Notes under the pieces: model-generated
Databases searched by the model: none
Seen by the model: only the letters and a program-made list of their open reading frames with translations
What the model was told of the DNA's origin: nothing
Source: an uncultured Oleiphilaceae bacterium
Lineage (GTDB): Bacteria > Pseudomonadota > Gammaproteobacteria > Pseudomonadales > Oleiphilaceae
Reading direction: 5' to 3'
Assembly (NCBI GenBank): GCA_913060665.1
Contig: CAJXUY010000007.1
Span: 62,001 to 126,000 of the forward strand
Length of the DNA: 64,000 bases
Translations under genes and position numbers: made by a program
Shown here: piece after piece, positions 43,373 to 51,835 of the stretch
How positions within the stretch are numbered: the stretch's first letter is position 1
How the letters are laid out: each line of letters begins with the position of its first letter

Positions 43373-44713
43373 CTAGCCTAAAGACGTAAATTTAAGTTGT
43401 TGTGCGGCAGAAGGTTTATCCAGCACCGTTTCGCCGTCATATACGAGCTCACCATTGACCCACGTGGCACAAATTCGTGAAGAGAATTCGACACCATCAA
43501 AAGGCGTCCAGAGGCAACGGTAAAGTGTGGTGTCATCAGAAGCGAAGGTCGTTTGGCATGGGTCAACCAATACGAGGTCTGCAAAATAACCCTCTCGAAT
43601 GAAGCCTCGCTCTGCCACGCCATATCGGATCGCGGGGTTATGTGAGACTTTCTCAACAAGCTGTTTTATCGATAGCCGTTTGTGACGAACATGCTCCAGT
43701 ACGCTCAACAACGCATGTTGAACAAGAGGTAAACCCGCAGGCGCCTCCATATAAGGCTTGTTTTTTTCAGCCAAGGTATGCGGCGCGTGATCTGTGGCGA
43801 TAATATCGATCAGGTTTGATCTTAAGGCTTTTACTAGCGCATCCCGATCACTTTTCTTTTTGATTGCAGGATTACACTTAATAAGATTACCTCGCTTCTC
43901 GTAATCTTCTTCGCTGAACCAGAGGTGATGCACACAAGCTTCGGCAGTGATGCGTTTATTTTTAACGGGGCCTGACTCAAACAAGCTAAGCTCCCTTTCC
44001 GTTGTGATATGCAAAACATTTAGTTGGCTTTTGTATTTCTTAGCCAAACTAACGGCATACGAAGAAGAGGCATAACAGGCTTCATCATCACGAATGATTG
44101 GGTGATCATGAATCGTCATCTCGCGACCTGAGCGGCTCAGTTTCTTTAAGTACTGAGCGATGAGCGGGCCGCTTTCACAGTGCGTGGCAATCAAGACAGG
44201 ACTTTCTCGAAAAATTGCTTCTAGGGCAGTTGGGTTCTCAACCAGAAGGTTGCCAGTCGAGGCCCCCATAAACACTTTGACGCCACAGGCAATAGCTGGA
44301 TCCAATGCTTTAATTTGCTCCAGGTTGTCTTCTGTTGCACCAAGATAAAACGCATAGTTCGCCGCGGAATCTCGGGCAGCAATCGCAAATTTTTCGTCTA
44401 GCGCATCAATCGTAGTCGTGGCAGGGCTAACGTTAGGCATTTCCATATAGCTAGTAATTCCGCCCGCGACCGCTGCTCGAGACTCCGTGGCGATACGGCC
44501 TTTATGGGTTAAGCCAGGTTCTCGGAAATGCACCTGATCATCTATCATTCCAGGTAGAAGCCAACGGCCTTTCGCATCAACGACTAGTTCCCCAGGTTTT
44601 GCTGGAATAAAACTGTCTATCAGTTCAATGCGTTGATTGTTAATCCGAACGTCTACGTCGCGAATCTGCCCCTCGTTAACAACTAGTGCGTCTTTAATCA
44701 ATGTACTTGGCAT
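43373..44713 (-). CDS. pyrC2: Dihydroorotase-like protein (PyrC2), altered metal site
   Basis: The 446-residue amidohydrolase follows class I dihydroorotase: IDDQVHFREPG (about 58-67), GVKVFMGAS (Lys for carboxylation), ATHCES, LHIT and ATDHAPHT. The first metal-binding motif is usually HxH; here it is QVH (Q60-V61-H62), so one zinc ligand is lost. It should cyclise carbamoyl-aspartate in pyrimidine synthesis or replace the zinc enzyme in zinc shortage. It lies 18 bases after hisI2 in the operon. Confidence 0.9.
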   Translation of the reverse strand: MPSTLIKDALVVNEGQIRDVDVRINNQRIELIDSFIPAKPGELVVDAKGRWLLPGMIDDQVHFREPGLTHKGRIATESRAAVAGGITSYMEMPNVSPATTTIDALDEKFAIAARDSAANYAFYLGATEDNLEQIKALDPAIACGVKVFMGASTGNLLVENPTALEAIFRESPVLIATHCESGPLIAQYLKKLSRSGREMTIHDHPIIRDDEACYASSSYAVSLAKKYKSQLNVLHITTERELSLFESGPVKNKRITAEACVHHLWFSEEDYEKRGNLIKCNPAIKKKSDRDALVKALRSNLIDIIATDHAPHTLAEKNKPYMEAPAGLPLVQHALLSVLEHVRHKRLSIKQLVEKVSHNPAIRYGVAERGFIREGYFADLVLVDPCQTTFASDDTTLYRCLWTPFDGVEFSSRICATWVNGELVYDGETVLDKPSAAQQLKFTSLG

Positions 44714-44731
44714 TGCGTTCTCGCTCTCCTT

Positions 44732-45151
44732 TTAAAGTCCTTTGCCGACAATATGAACTTGTTTTTCTGCTCGATCGACTTCCAAATAGAAGCAGTCAGG
44801 ACGATGAGTATGGCAAGCCGCCCCAGTCTGATTCACGAGACAAAGAACACTATCGCCATCACAATCAAAAAACATCGATACCAGCTCTTGGGTATGACCA
44901 CTTGTTTCACCCTTCGTCCAAAGCGCTTGACGGCTGCGCGACCAATACGTCACTCGCCCTGTCTCAATGCTTAGCTCCAAAGCCTCCTTGTTCATCCAGG
45001 CCATCATCAAAACCGCTTTGCTCTCGACATCTTGTGTAATGACTGGAATCAATCCTGATTCAGTAAATGACAAGTTTTCAATCACCTCATGCAAGGGCAA
45101 GCTTTCTCCATCAGTTTTCGTTTCCAGCGAATGAAAAAACTGACAATACAT
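44732..45151 (-). CDS. hisI2: Phosphoribosyl-AMP cyclohydrolase paralogue (HisI2)
   Basis: The 139-residue protein matches HisI: VLMMAWMNKEAL, GRVTYWSRSRQALWTKGETSG, DCDGD and the metal-site cysteines in AACHTHRPDCFY. It opens the adenine ring of PR-AMP in histidine synthesis. It is not in a his operon, but first in the zinc-response operon, with a Zur-like palindrome 34 bases before its start, so it is probably a zinc-starvation paralogue. Confidence 0.93.
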   Translation of the reverse strand: MYCQFFHSLETKTDGESLPLHEVIENLSFTESGLIPVITQDVESKAVLMMAWMNKEALELSIETGRVTYWSRSRQALWTKGETSGHTQELVSMFFDCDGDSVLCLVNQTGAACHTHRPDCFYLEVDRAEKQVHIVGKGL

Positions 45152-45184
45152 CTCTTTATCTCCAACTATTACGGTTAAATAATT

Positions 45185-45202
45185 GTGATGTTATAACATA
45201 TC
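45185..45202 (-). promoter_or_regulatory. Candidate Zur box upstream of hisI2
   Basis: GTGATG-TTATAA-CATATC contains the perfect 12-bp palindrome ATGTTATAACAT, which matches the TGTTATA half-sites of gammaproteobacterial Zur operators. It lies 34 bases before hisI2, where it would block the promoter of the whole hisI2-to-thrS2 operon. Confidence 0.7.
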
Positions 45203-45272
45203 GTTAATGATTGAAATTCAAGTACTCATACTCAAATTATGAAAACACTACTGTCTTCTTTGCCTTTAATGT

Positions 45273-46295
45273 CTAAAACAAAGGGTGCCCAGCGCTAATC
45301 GTCGAGGCAGCATTATAAAAACTCCAACCCAATATAATCAGAATCACGCCTCCCGTTAGGCGTATGTAGTGACTAAAAACATGCGCAAAGAATCCATTAC
45401 CTTCCTCTGAAGAGTTTATAAATCGCTCCAACCAAGATCGCGCGTATAAAGTTGCCACTGCGATCAAGCTCACTGAGAAGCCAGTCCCAACCCCCATCAT
45501 CAAGGTTGCAATAACCCCGTAGGAGTACACGCCAACTAAATGTGCATAAATCAATACGACAATTGCACCAGAACAAGGACGAAACCCCATTGAAAGAATA
45601 ACAGTAAGCGTTTGCCAAATAGACTCATTCTGCTTTGGCACATGGGTATGGGAGCAGCCGCACTCAGAGCTATGATTGTCAGCATGATGGTGGTGACTTT
45701 CATGATGGTCATGAGCGTGGCTATGATCTAAGTGATGGGAAATATCGATTTGCTTATTCGAACGGCGAAGTTTAATCATTCGCCTAATAGAGCCAACTAC
45801 CATCATAAAACCTAACAGCACGACGAGAACGTAGCTTACCAAGGCCATATCATCCCCGTAACTTTGAACATCAGCCAACTTAAATTTCAGCACTCTAGCT
45901 AAAGCGCTTACAAGCACTATGGCGACAACCGACTGTAAAATAGCTGCTGTAAAAGAGATAAAAATCCCTTTCTTTACACTTTCTTGATTGGTTCCAAGGT
46001 AAGTTACGATCACCGCTTTTCCATGCCCCGGTCCTATAGCATGAAAGACACCATAGCCAAAACTTAGAGCAATGAGGGCTCCGCCATATTTAAATATATC
46101 TTCAGACACCGCGTTGATATGAGTCGCCAACATTTCGTGAAGTAGTTTTTGCCATTCAATCGTTGTTAAAACGAATGCTCCCCATTCGGAGTAAACTGCA
46201 AACCCCAGAGCAAAGACTAAAGCTAGTATCACTGCTTTTGTAGCTATTGCTAAATAGGATGTCCGAAGTGAGGTAGTTAATAAATTCACAATCAT
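45273..46295 (-). CDS. zevB: NicO/ZevB-type metal transporter with His-rich loop
   Basis: The 340-residue protein has about seven membrane segments and the NicO/RcnA signatures FHAIGPGHGKAVIVTYLG and GFRPCSGAIVVL. A cytoplasmic or periplasmic loop (about 195-225) is packed with His, Asp and Cys (HHLDHSHAHDHHESHHHH and SSECGCSHTH), fitting metal binding. NicO proteins carry Ni/Co, but in zinc-response loci the ZevB branch is implicated in zinc uptake. Its neighbours and Zur support zinc. The start overlaps a 48-codon frame (TAATG). Confidence 0.85.
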   Translation of the reverse strand: MIVNLLTTSLRTSYLAIATKAVILALVFALGFAVYSEWGAFVLTTIEWQKLLHEMLATHINAVSEDIFKYGGALIALSFGYGVFHAIGPGHGKAVIVTYLGTNQESVKKGIFISFTAAILQSVVAIVLVSALARVLKFKLADVQSYGDDMALVSYVLVVLLGFMMVVGSIRRMIKLRRSNKQIDISHHLDHSHAHDHHESHHHHADNHSSECGCSHTHVPKQNESIWQTLTVILSMGFRPCSGAIVVLIYAHLVGVYSYGVIATLMMGVGTGFSVSLIAVATLYARSWLERFINSSEEGNGFFAHVFSHYIRLTGGVILIILGWSFYNAASTISAGHPLF

Positions 46296-46441
46296 TACTC
46301 TTTAAAAATTGATGGTTGTCGTTTAAAGCCCAAGGCCAAATAACCGATCAAAACAACGCTTGATGTTAATTCACCCGAATTATGAGGGTGTGCTTGATCC
46401 GGAGCATTTAGCCGCTTCGCAACTAAAGGAAAAACAAACAT
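46295..46441 (-). CDS. 48-codon frame coupled to the ZevB-like gene (possible zevA remnant)
   Basis: A short frame (MFVFPLVAKRLNAPDQ, then AHPHNSG) ends in a TAA that shares a base with the transporter ATG (TAATG). DUF1007/ZevA periplasmic partners start their mature part with AHPH and are encoded directly before zevB, so it could be a deletion remnant of zevA. A hydrophobic piece (SSVVLIGYLALGF) is present. The ribosome-binding site is weak, so it may not be translated. Confidence 0.35.
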   Translation of the reverse strand: MFVFPLVAKRLNAPDQAHPHNSGELTSSVVLIGYLALGFKRQPSIFKE

Positions 46442-46454
46442 TTTTATTCACTTT

Positions 46455-46916
46455 CTAAGCGCCTGTATTGATGCAATCACCACAGAGACAATTTATTTCT
46501 AACTGCGGACTAACGAGCTGAAAACCTTCGGACTCAACATCTTGCTTTATTCCTTCTTTAGTTACTTCCCCTAAACTAATTTCCTTAACGCGCAGGCATT
46601 TTTCGCAAATTAAAAACTGAGAAACTTCGTGTTCATGATGACAATCTATATGACCGCAAGCGACATATTTGTTTGCTAGGTTGAGCTTATGTGCAAATTG
46701 CTGCTCCTGAAGAAAGTCTAGTATTCGATATACAGACATAGGAGATATAGTTTCGTTAAAATTTTCCAAACATAAGTCAACCAACTCGTAGGCTGACATA
46801 GCTTTTTCAGAGAGCAGCAGGCCGGACAATACCATCTTTCGTTTTTCGGTCAATCGAACACCCTTTTGGTTACACTTCCGCTCGGCATGATCTATTTTTT
46901 CCTGACACCGAACCAT
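46455..46916 (-). CDS. zur: Zur/Fur-family metal-responsive repressor
   Basis: The 153-residue protein has a Fur-type winged helix (GVRLTEKRKMVLSGLL, MSAYELVDL, ISPMSVYRILDFL) and a metal domain with HIDCHHEHEVSQFLICEKC and a terminal CLCGDC, giving the two CxxC pairs of the structural zinc site. Shape and context, among folE2, pyrC2 and a transporter, point to Zur rather than iron Fur. It should repress the cluster when zinc is ample. A related palindrome lies 66 bases upstream, suggesting autoregulation. Confidence 0.88.
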   Translation of the reverse strand: MVRCQEKIDHAERKCNQKGVRLTEKRKMVLSGLLLSEKAMSAYELVDLCLENFNETISPMSVYRILDFLQEQQFAHKLNLANKYVACGHIDCHHEHEVSQFLICEKCLRVKEISLGEVTKEGIKQDVESEGFQLVSPQLEINCLCGDCINTGA

Positions 46917-46981
46917 CTCACTTCCTTTAACCGATAAAATGAAGTGTAACTAGCAAGCGATTCTCTCTTACACAACCAAAG

Positions 46982-46999
46982 GATATGATACAACATATC
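46982..46999 (-). promoter_or_regulatory. Candidate Zur box upstream of zur
   Basis: GATATG-ATACAA-CATATC has perfect 6-bp arms around a 6-base centre, the same layout as the site before hisI2 (both share ATG-N6-CATATC). It lies 66 bases before the zur start. Confidence 0.55.
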
Positions 47000-47027
47000 A
47001 TTGGTCTCATCTACCAAATTTACTACA

Positions 47028-47324
47028 TTATTGATCCAGTAGATGATATTGGTTAATCGGTTTTCAAGGTCAATTTGCTCGAAAGGCTGCTGCCAAAATT
47101 GGAGAGATATACCCGAATAGTGGGTTTTCATAAAGTCGTAGACAGCACGCTCAAGTTTGACTCTATTGTTATCAGAAAGCTCAACGAGGTGTTATGGCCT
47201 GAAGTGGGCGTGTTATCAAGAGCTATAGTGTTGAGGCTTAATGTAGAGACAGCTATGCCTGAGCCCGCTAGAAGAAAATCTCGTCTATTGATGTTTGAAC
47301 CATATTTCATGAAAAATACTCGTA
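47028..47324 (-). pseudogene. Truncated copy of the transglycosylase 5' end (direct repeat, copy B)
   Basis: This 297-bp piece matches 39358-39685 with about eight substitutions. It has the Tat signal (NRRDFLLAG) but lacks 31 bp. The missing piece lies between two AGAAAGCTC repeats in copy A, so replication slippage removed it and shifted the frame. After about 100 codons' worth of sequence the homology stops, so it cannot make the enzyme. Confidence 0.9.
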
Positions 47325-47365
47325 GGCAATAAAATTATACAAGCGTTGGGTTGTGCTTTAATCGA

Positions 47366-47396
47366 GATAAAGGCTGCGTAATTAACAGCCTTTATC
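47366..47396. terminator. Hairpin downstream of the chemoreceptor gene
   Basis: GATAAAGGCTG and CAGCCTTTATC form a perfect 11-bp stem with a 9-base loop, 13 bases after the chemoreceptor stop. The U-run is weak on both strands. Confidence 0.65.
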
Positions 47397-47408
47397 TGTA
47401 TCTACTGA

Positions 47409-49736
47409 CTAAACTCGGAACGCTGCAAGCATAGCTTTAAGATCCCCTGCCATAAGTGAGAGTTCTCGACTTGATGCAGCAATTTCTTCCGTTCGGTTAT
47501 TATTTTGGCTCGATAAATCGCTGACAGCGTTAACGTTCTGGCTAATTTCCTGTGATACGCAGGTCTGCTGCTCAGCGGCAGGTGCTATTTGTGTACTTGC
47601 ATCCGTCATTCTAATGATTAATTCAGCTATATTTTGAAAAGATACATTGGCGGTTTCTGCGGCCTGTATACCATCGCTCATGCTCATTTTACTTTTATCC
47701 ATTACACTAACCGCATTTTGAGTGCCATTCTGTAAGCGGGTGATAATTTCTTGAATCTCAACTGTTGAACTGTGCGTACGTTGAGACAAGGTACGAACTT
47801 CGTCAGCTACTACGGCAAAACCACGCCCGGTTTCACCCGCACGAGCAGCTTCAATGGCTGCGTTTAACGCTAACAGGTTAGTCTGCTCGGCAATCCCTTG
47901 TATTTCTCCCAATACCCTGCCAATCAAGTCGCTATCTTTGTGCAGGTCTTCGATTACCACTGAAGCTTCATCGATATTTTTAGCAAGTGCATGAATTGAA
48001 TCTTGGCACTCTTTATTGACTATCGTACCATCTTTCGCTGTGGCATTAGTTTCTTGGGCTATGTCTGCTGCGGCGCTAGCATTGCTGGTGACTTCATCTG
48101 CTGAGGCACTCATTTGGGTAACGGCTGAGGCCATCATTTCGGTCTGGTTATGCTGACTATCAATAGCATTTTTAGTCTCTTCAGAAGTAACTTCAAGCTG
48201 GGTAGATAAACTCGACAAACTTAGTACTGAATTATTAAGCTCCCCTATCATCACCTGCAACCTTTCTACAAAAAGGTTAAACCAGTGCGCAAGATCTCCC
48301 AGTTCGTCACTTCGGTCGGCTGCAAGACGTTGAGTTAAATCTCCCTTGCCTTCTGCAATATCACGAAGCATTTTAACGGTTGTATTAATAGGTTCAATGG
48401 TACGTAACGCAAAGATGAATCCGATTGCAGCGGCTAAAACTGAAGCAATAGTGATGATGATCGCAGAGTTGAGAATAATGATTGACTTGAGTTGCTCTGT
48501 GGGAGCGAATGCTTCCTCAAGATCAATTTCACTCATAATAGCCCAGTTTAACCCTTCTATTCTTATTGGCTCATAAGCAGATAATACCTCGATACCTCTA
48601 TAATCTAAAAATGACTGAAACCCCGTTTCTCCGGCAATGGCAGCCTGAGAACCCACGGTCTTCACTGACTGTAAACTGATATTAGTACCCTTTGCTTCAA
48701 TCTCGCTTACAACCGATTCCGGTACGTCTATTTCACGCAGTAATTCGAAATACCCATCGGGATCTTCGACCAAAAACCGACTCATACTACGCATCGTAAA
48801 ATCACTTCCCACTAGATACGTTTCTCCTGATTCGCCCAAACCACCAATTTTCCAGTGGTTATCATGAGTCATGATCTTATTGATTGGTTCAATAGGCATC
48901 TGGAAGATTAGAACACCTAATTTTTTACCCTGATCGAAAACTGGCGATGCGATAAAAGAAGCGGGTGCTTCGTAGGAAGGGCTGTAAGAAGCAAAATCTA
49001 CCAAACCGACCGCATCCGGGTCGCTACTATCTTTAACCATTTTAAATGCTTCCCCTATACCGCTATTTGCATAAGGGCCATCAATTAATGATGTTGTGTA
49101 ATCCAATTCTTTATAGACCGAATAAATAATATCACCGGTGACATGGTCAACTAAGAAAATATCGTAATATTGAAATCTTTGTAAATAATCGCGAATATGA
49201 GGGTGATACAAGCCATGATGTTTATTGTAATCTGACGCTTGTTTGGCACGTACTAAACCGTCTTTCTCGCCAAGTGCTTGAGGGTTGTTCGCAATATAAG
49301 CAGATTGCAAGGCAAGAGAGTCATTGTCTAGCCCCGCTAACATAGCCGTTATGTTCGCTTGTTTACCATTGTTTAGTTTGCGATAGTTTTGATCAAACTG
49401 ATTTTGATAGTAACGTTGAACCGCGGCCCTTTCCTCGGCTAGGTCACCGTCTACTTGTTGACGATAACTTTTAAAGCCGCTACGAAAATCACTCATTGCA
49501 TCAATTATCATTCGGTCATTAGAAAAAGTCAGTACTTGATTTTTAATGCCCACTAAATAATCATCAATACGTCGCGCGGTTGCGTCTCTTATTGCAACCA
49601 GTTTCCGTTGATTTTGTTCTTTAAGCGCATTGCGGCTAGAGTCGATTGCAACCGAACCAATTATCAAACCCACAACGATTATCGGAACAATCGCTAATAA
49701 CAAGGCACCAATGATCAGTTTATTCTTTACTTTCAT
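47409..49736 (-). CDS. Methyl-accepting chemotaxis protein
   Basis: The 775-residue receptor has a first membrane helix (about 8-30), a large periplasmic ligand-binding region of double-Cache type (about 35-430), a second helix ([15 protein letters not shown]), HAMP (about 455-510) and a signalling domain with the hairpin-tip motif [23 protein letters not shown] (written as the conserved E-to-G stretch around 630). No C-terminal pentapeptide for CheR/CheB docking is seen. It senses an unknown small molecule. A hairpin follows it. Confidence 0.93.
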   Translation of the reverse strand: MKVKNKLIIGALLLAIVPIIVVGLIIGSVAIDSSRNALKEQNQRKLVAIRDATARRIDDYLVGIKNQVLTFSNDRMIIDAMSDFRSGFKSYRQQVDGDLAEERAAVQRYYQNQFDQNYRKLNNGKQANITAMLAGLDNDSLALQSAYIANNPQALGEKDGLVRAKQASDYNKHHGLYHPHIRDYLQRFQYYDIFLVDHVTGDIIYSVYKELDYTTSLIDGPYANSGIGEAFKMVKDSSDPDAVGLVDFASYSPSYEAPASFIASPVFDQGKKLGVLIFQMPIEPINKIMTHDNHWKIGGLGESGETYLVGSDFTMRSMSRFLVEDPDGYFELLREIDVPESVVSEIEAKGTNISLQSVKTVGSQAAIAGETGFQSFLDYRGIEVLSAYEPIRIEGLNWAIMSEIDLEEAFAPTEQLKSIIILNSAIIITIASVLAAAIGFIFALRTIEPINTTVKMLRDIAEGKGDLTQRLAADRSDELGDLAHWFNLFVERLQVMIGELNNSVLSLSSLSTQLEVTSEETKNAIDSQHNQTEMMASAVTQMSASADEVTSNASAAADIAQETNATAKDGTIVNKECQDSIHALAKNIDEASVVIEDLHKDSDLIGRVLGEIQGIAEQTNLLALNAAIEAARAGETGRGFAVVADEVRTLSQRTHSSTVEIQEIITRLQNGTQNAVSVMDKSKMSMSDGIQAAETANVSFQNIAELIIRMTDASTQIAPAAEQQTCVSQEISQNVNAVSDLSSQNNNRTEEIAASSRELSLMAGDLKAMLAAFRV

Positions 49737-49872
49737 TTAAATTTCAACCAGTTATAAGTAATCTTTCAGTAAAGATCATAAAAAGGGTAACTTCAAGCAT
49801 ATCAATTCATATTTGTATGTGAAAACCCCGTCTTGGTCCAAATAATTACTTTGTTTATGATGTTTGCTCCGT

Positions 49873-51219
49873 CTATCTCCTAAATACAGCCATGGGCATC
49901 CCTCTCTTTGGGGTGAGAACTGCGCCGGCAAAGTACTCGGGCGGCGCCTTCTCCTCATATACGAGCTTAAACTTTCTGTATACCGTTACGAGAATAATGA
50001 TGGCTTCGAGCATTGATAAATGTTCGCCTATGCAAACGCGAGGACCACCCCCAAATGGGCTGTAAACGTATTTTGGGAGGTTAGCCGTAAACTCATCTGT
50101 CCACCGCTCTGGATCAAACTTTTTGGGACTTTCAAAGTACTTATCGAGCCTTTGCATCAAGTACTGACAGATGTAAACCGTCGTTCCCTTATGGATTTTA
50201 TATGGACCAAGTTGTGTGTCACGCTCTGCCTCGCGACCTATTGCCCAAACGACCGGCATAAGTCGCATCGATTCCTTGATTACTTTTTTAGTGTAAGTCA
50301 GCTTGTCTAGCTTATCTGCGGTCAGTGCTTCTCCATTTAAGACGTAATCAATCTCTCGCAGCATCTTCCGTTCTACCTCGTTATGCTGAGACAGTAGATA
50401 AAAGGTAGAGCTAAGTGTAATAGCTGTCGTGTCATGACCTGCCAGGAAAATAGTCATGATTTCATCCCGCAGTTGTTTATTGCTCATTGAGGAGCCATCT
50501 TCGTATTTGGCCCTCATTAAATTAGACAGGAGTGTAGGGTACTCAGAATCACTTTCTTTGCTCTCGTCGATGAAACCCATGACTTCGGATTCGATGACAT
50601 CAATTAGATTCTGGTACCGCTTGTTTGAGGGCAGTGGAAGTTTATGGATGAAGGGGTGAGGTCTTTTAATTCTAGATAGTATAAGGTGCTCCAGTTCTTT
50701 TAGAGCCTCAAGGAGAGTTTGACCCTTATCGCCTGTGGTGGTGTTGAATATGATCTTTGCGATTATATTCGCTGTAAGCCCCATCATTTTGTCATGAATG
50801 TCGATGCGTGAGCCGTTAATCCAGGAACTCACTTCCAAGTCGGATAGTGATATCATGGAGTCAATGTATGTGGCTACGCTTTTGGGGCGAAAGGATGGCG
50901 ACGCTAGTTTTCTTTGGGTTTTCCAAGACTCTCCCTCATTCGTCAGCAAACCATTACCAAAAACTTCTTTCACGTTATCCCAGAAAATACGGTTTTTTGA
51001 GTAGTCATGGTGTTTGGAGACCAGTACTTCTCCAATCAGCTTTGGGTCAAATATTGCAATTGAGTCGAAGTTCACCATGTTGAAACGAACGACATCGCCA
51101 TAGTCTTTATGTAATTGTTGAAAGAAATTTTGTGGGTCTGAGTAGAGTTCCAGAAGACTGCCAAGTATGGGGAGTCCTTTGTGTCGAGGCGCGCTAGTCT
51201 TGACCATTATTGTGTCCAT
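49873..51219 (-). CDS. Cytochrome P450
   Basis: The 448-residue P450 has the I-helix AGHDTTA, the K-helix ESMR (ExxR), and the haem loop FGGGPRVCIGE with the Cys thiolate near 396. There is no N-terminal membrane anchor, so it is soluble and needs separate redox partners, none of which is encoded nearby. The pattern is closer to the CYP4/CYP102-like class that acts on long-chain substrates than to P450cam; the substrate is unknown. It lies between the chemoreceptor and an integrase remnant, so it may have been acquired by transfer. Confidence 0.9.
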   Translation of the reverse strand: MDTIMVKTSAPRHKGLPILGSLLELYSDPQNFFQQLHKDYGDVVRFNMVNFDSIAIFDPKLIGEVLVSKHHDYSKNRIFWDNVKEVFGNGLLTNEGESWKTQRKLASPSFRPKSVATYIDSMISLSDLEVSSWINGSRIDIHDKMMGLTANIIAKIIFNTTTGDKGQTLLEALKELEHLILSRIKRPHPFIHKLPLPSNKRYQNLIDVIESEVMGFIDESKESDSEYPTLLSNLMRAKYEDGSSMSNKQLRDEIMTIFLAGHDTTAITLSSTFYLLSQHNEVERKMLREIDYVLNGEALTADKLDKLTYTKKVIKESMRLMPVVWAIGREAERDTQLGPYKIHKGTTVYICQYLMQRLDKYFESPKKFDPERWTDEFTANLPKYVYSPFGGGPRVCIGEHLSMLEAIIILVTVYRKFKLVYEEKAPPEYFAGAVLTPKRGMPMAVFRR

Positions 51220-51377
51220 ATCGAATTTGACCGGTATTATGGCGCAATAAGTTTCAGGGATCTGTGAAGCTGACCTGTAAAAGCGGGAAAACCAGCCGAA
51301 CTAGTACGAGAAAACATATAAAATCTTATCAATGGGCTTATACTATTTTTCAACTCTTCAATTGATATGTCTCTTAG

Positions 51378-51616
51378 GTATCCATTAGCTACAGAGTGCA
51401 TGATATTCGGCACACAATAGGGAGAGGATTGAGAGTAGCTGGAGTACCGGAGGACGCTAGAGGGGATATTTTGGGGCATGACAGTGGTGATGTCATGACT
51501 CTATAGCTGAAATTGACGAACTTATCTAAGCAGTTGAAAGGGTAGCGGATGAGCCAGCGTCTGCCACACTCACTTTAACTTCACTTAGAAATGCTCAATC
51601 ACGAAAGGGAAATAAA
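51378..51616 (+). pseudogene. Decayed 3' end of a tyrosine integrase
   Basis: One frame reads SYRVHDIRHTIGRGLRVAG, then VPEDARGDILGHDSG and a stop, which is the HxxR and LGH core of tyrosine recombinases. In another frame, SIAEIDELI, a stop and AVERVADEPAS continue the usual C-terminal helix. The frame shift and stops show it is dead; the N-terminal half is missing. It ends at the tRNA-Met terminator, pointing toward the tRNA 3' end. Confidence 0.78.
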
Positions 51617-51645
51617 AAAGGCTTAGCACTATGTGCTAAGCCTTT
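51617..51645 (-). terminator. tRNA-Met terminator
   Basis: AAAGGCTTAGCAC and GTGCTAAGCCTTT form a perfect 13-bp stem with a 3-base loop; on the - strand TTTTTTATTT follows. It lies 18 bases after the tRNA 3' end. Confidence 0.9.
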
Positions 51646-51663
51646 GAATTTTTTTCAAATAAT

Positions 51664-51740
51664 TGGTGGCTACACCGGGATTCGAACCTGGGACCCCATC
51701 ATTATGAGTGATGTGCTCTAACCAACTGAGCTATGTAGCC
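51664..51740 (-). tRNA. tRNA-Met (CAT anticodon, elongator type)
   Basis: The - strand gives a complete cloverleaf: acceptor GGCTACA...TGTAGCC, D arm AGCTCAGTTGGTTAGAGC, anticodon loop CTCATAA, T arm with GGTTCGAATCC, and an encoded CCA. The first base pairs with the acceptor strand, unlike initiator tRNA. It matches E. coli elongator tRNA-Met closely. Confidence 0.97.
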
Positions 51741-51758
51741 GCAACATTTGAGGCGCGT

Positions 51759-51787
51759 ATTTTGTTGTTTTTGAAGGGGGATGTCAA
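51759..51787 (-). promoter_or_regulatory. tRNA-Met promoter
   Basis: On the - strand TTGACA (51782-51787), a 17-base spacer, CAAAAT (51759-51764) and a GC-rich discriminator (ACGCGCC) lead to a start about 12 bases before the mature tRNA. Strong, stable-RNA type. Confidence 0.65.
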
Positions 51788-51835
51788 CCCCCTTGCCTCA
51801 TGAATTTATAACAAGTTGATATAAATTACGATAAA

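Noticed and set aside
44701-45039. A 112-codon frame on the + strand across the pyrC2/hisI2 junction
   Set aside because: It is antisense to two well-supported genes and has no domain pattern.
51237-51479. An 80-codon frame on the - strand after the P450 gene
   Set aside because: It overlaps the + strand integrase remnant, which has clear recombinase motifs, and has no protein-like pattern itself.
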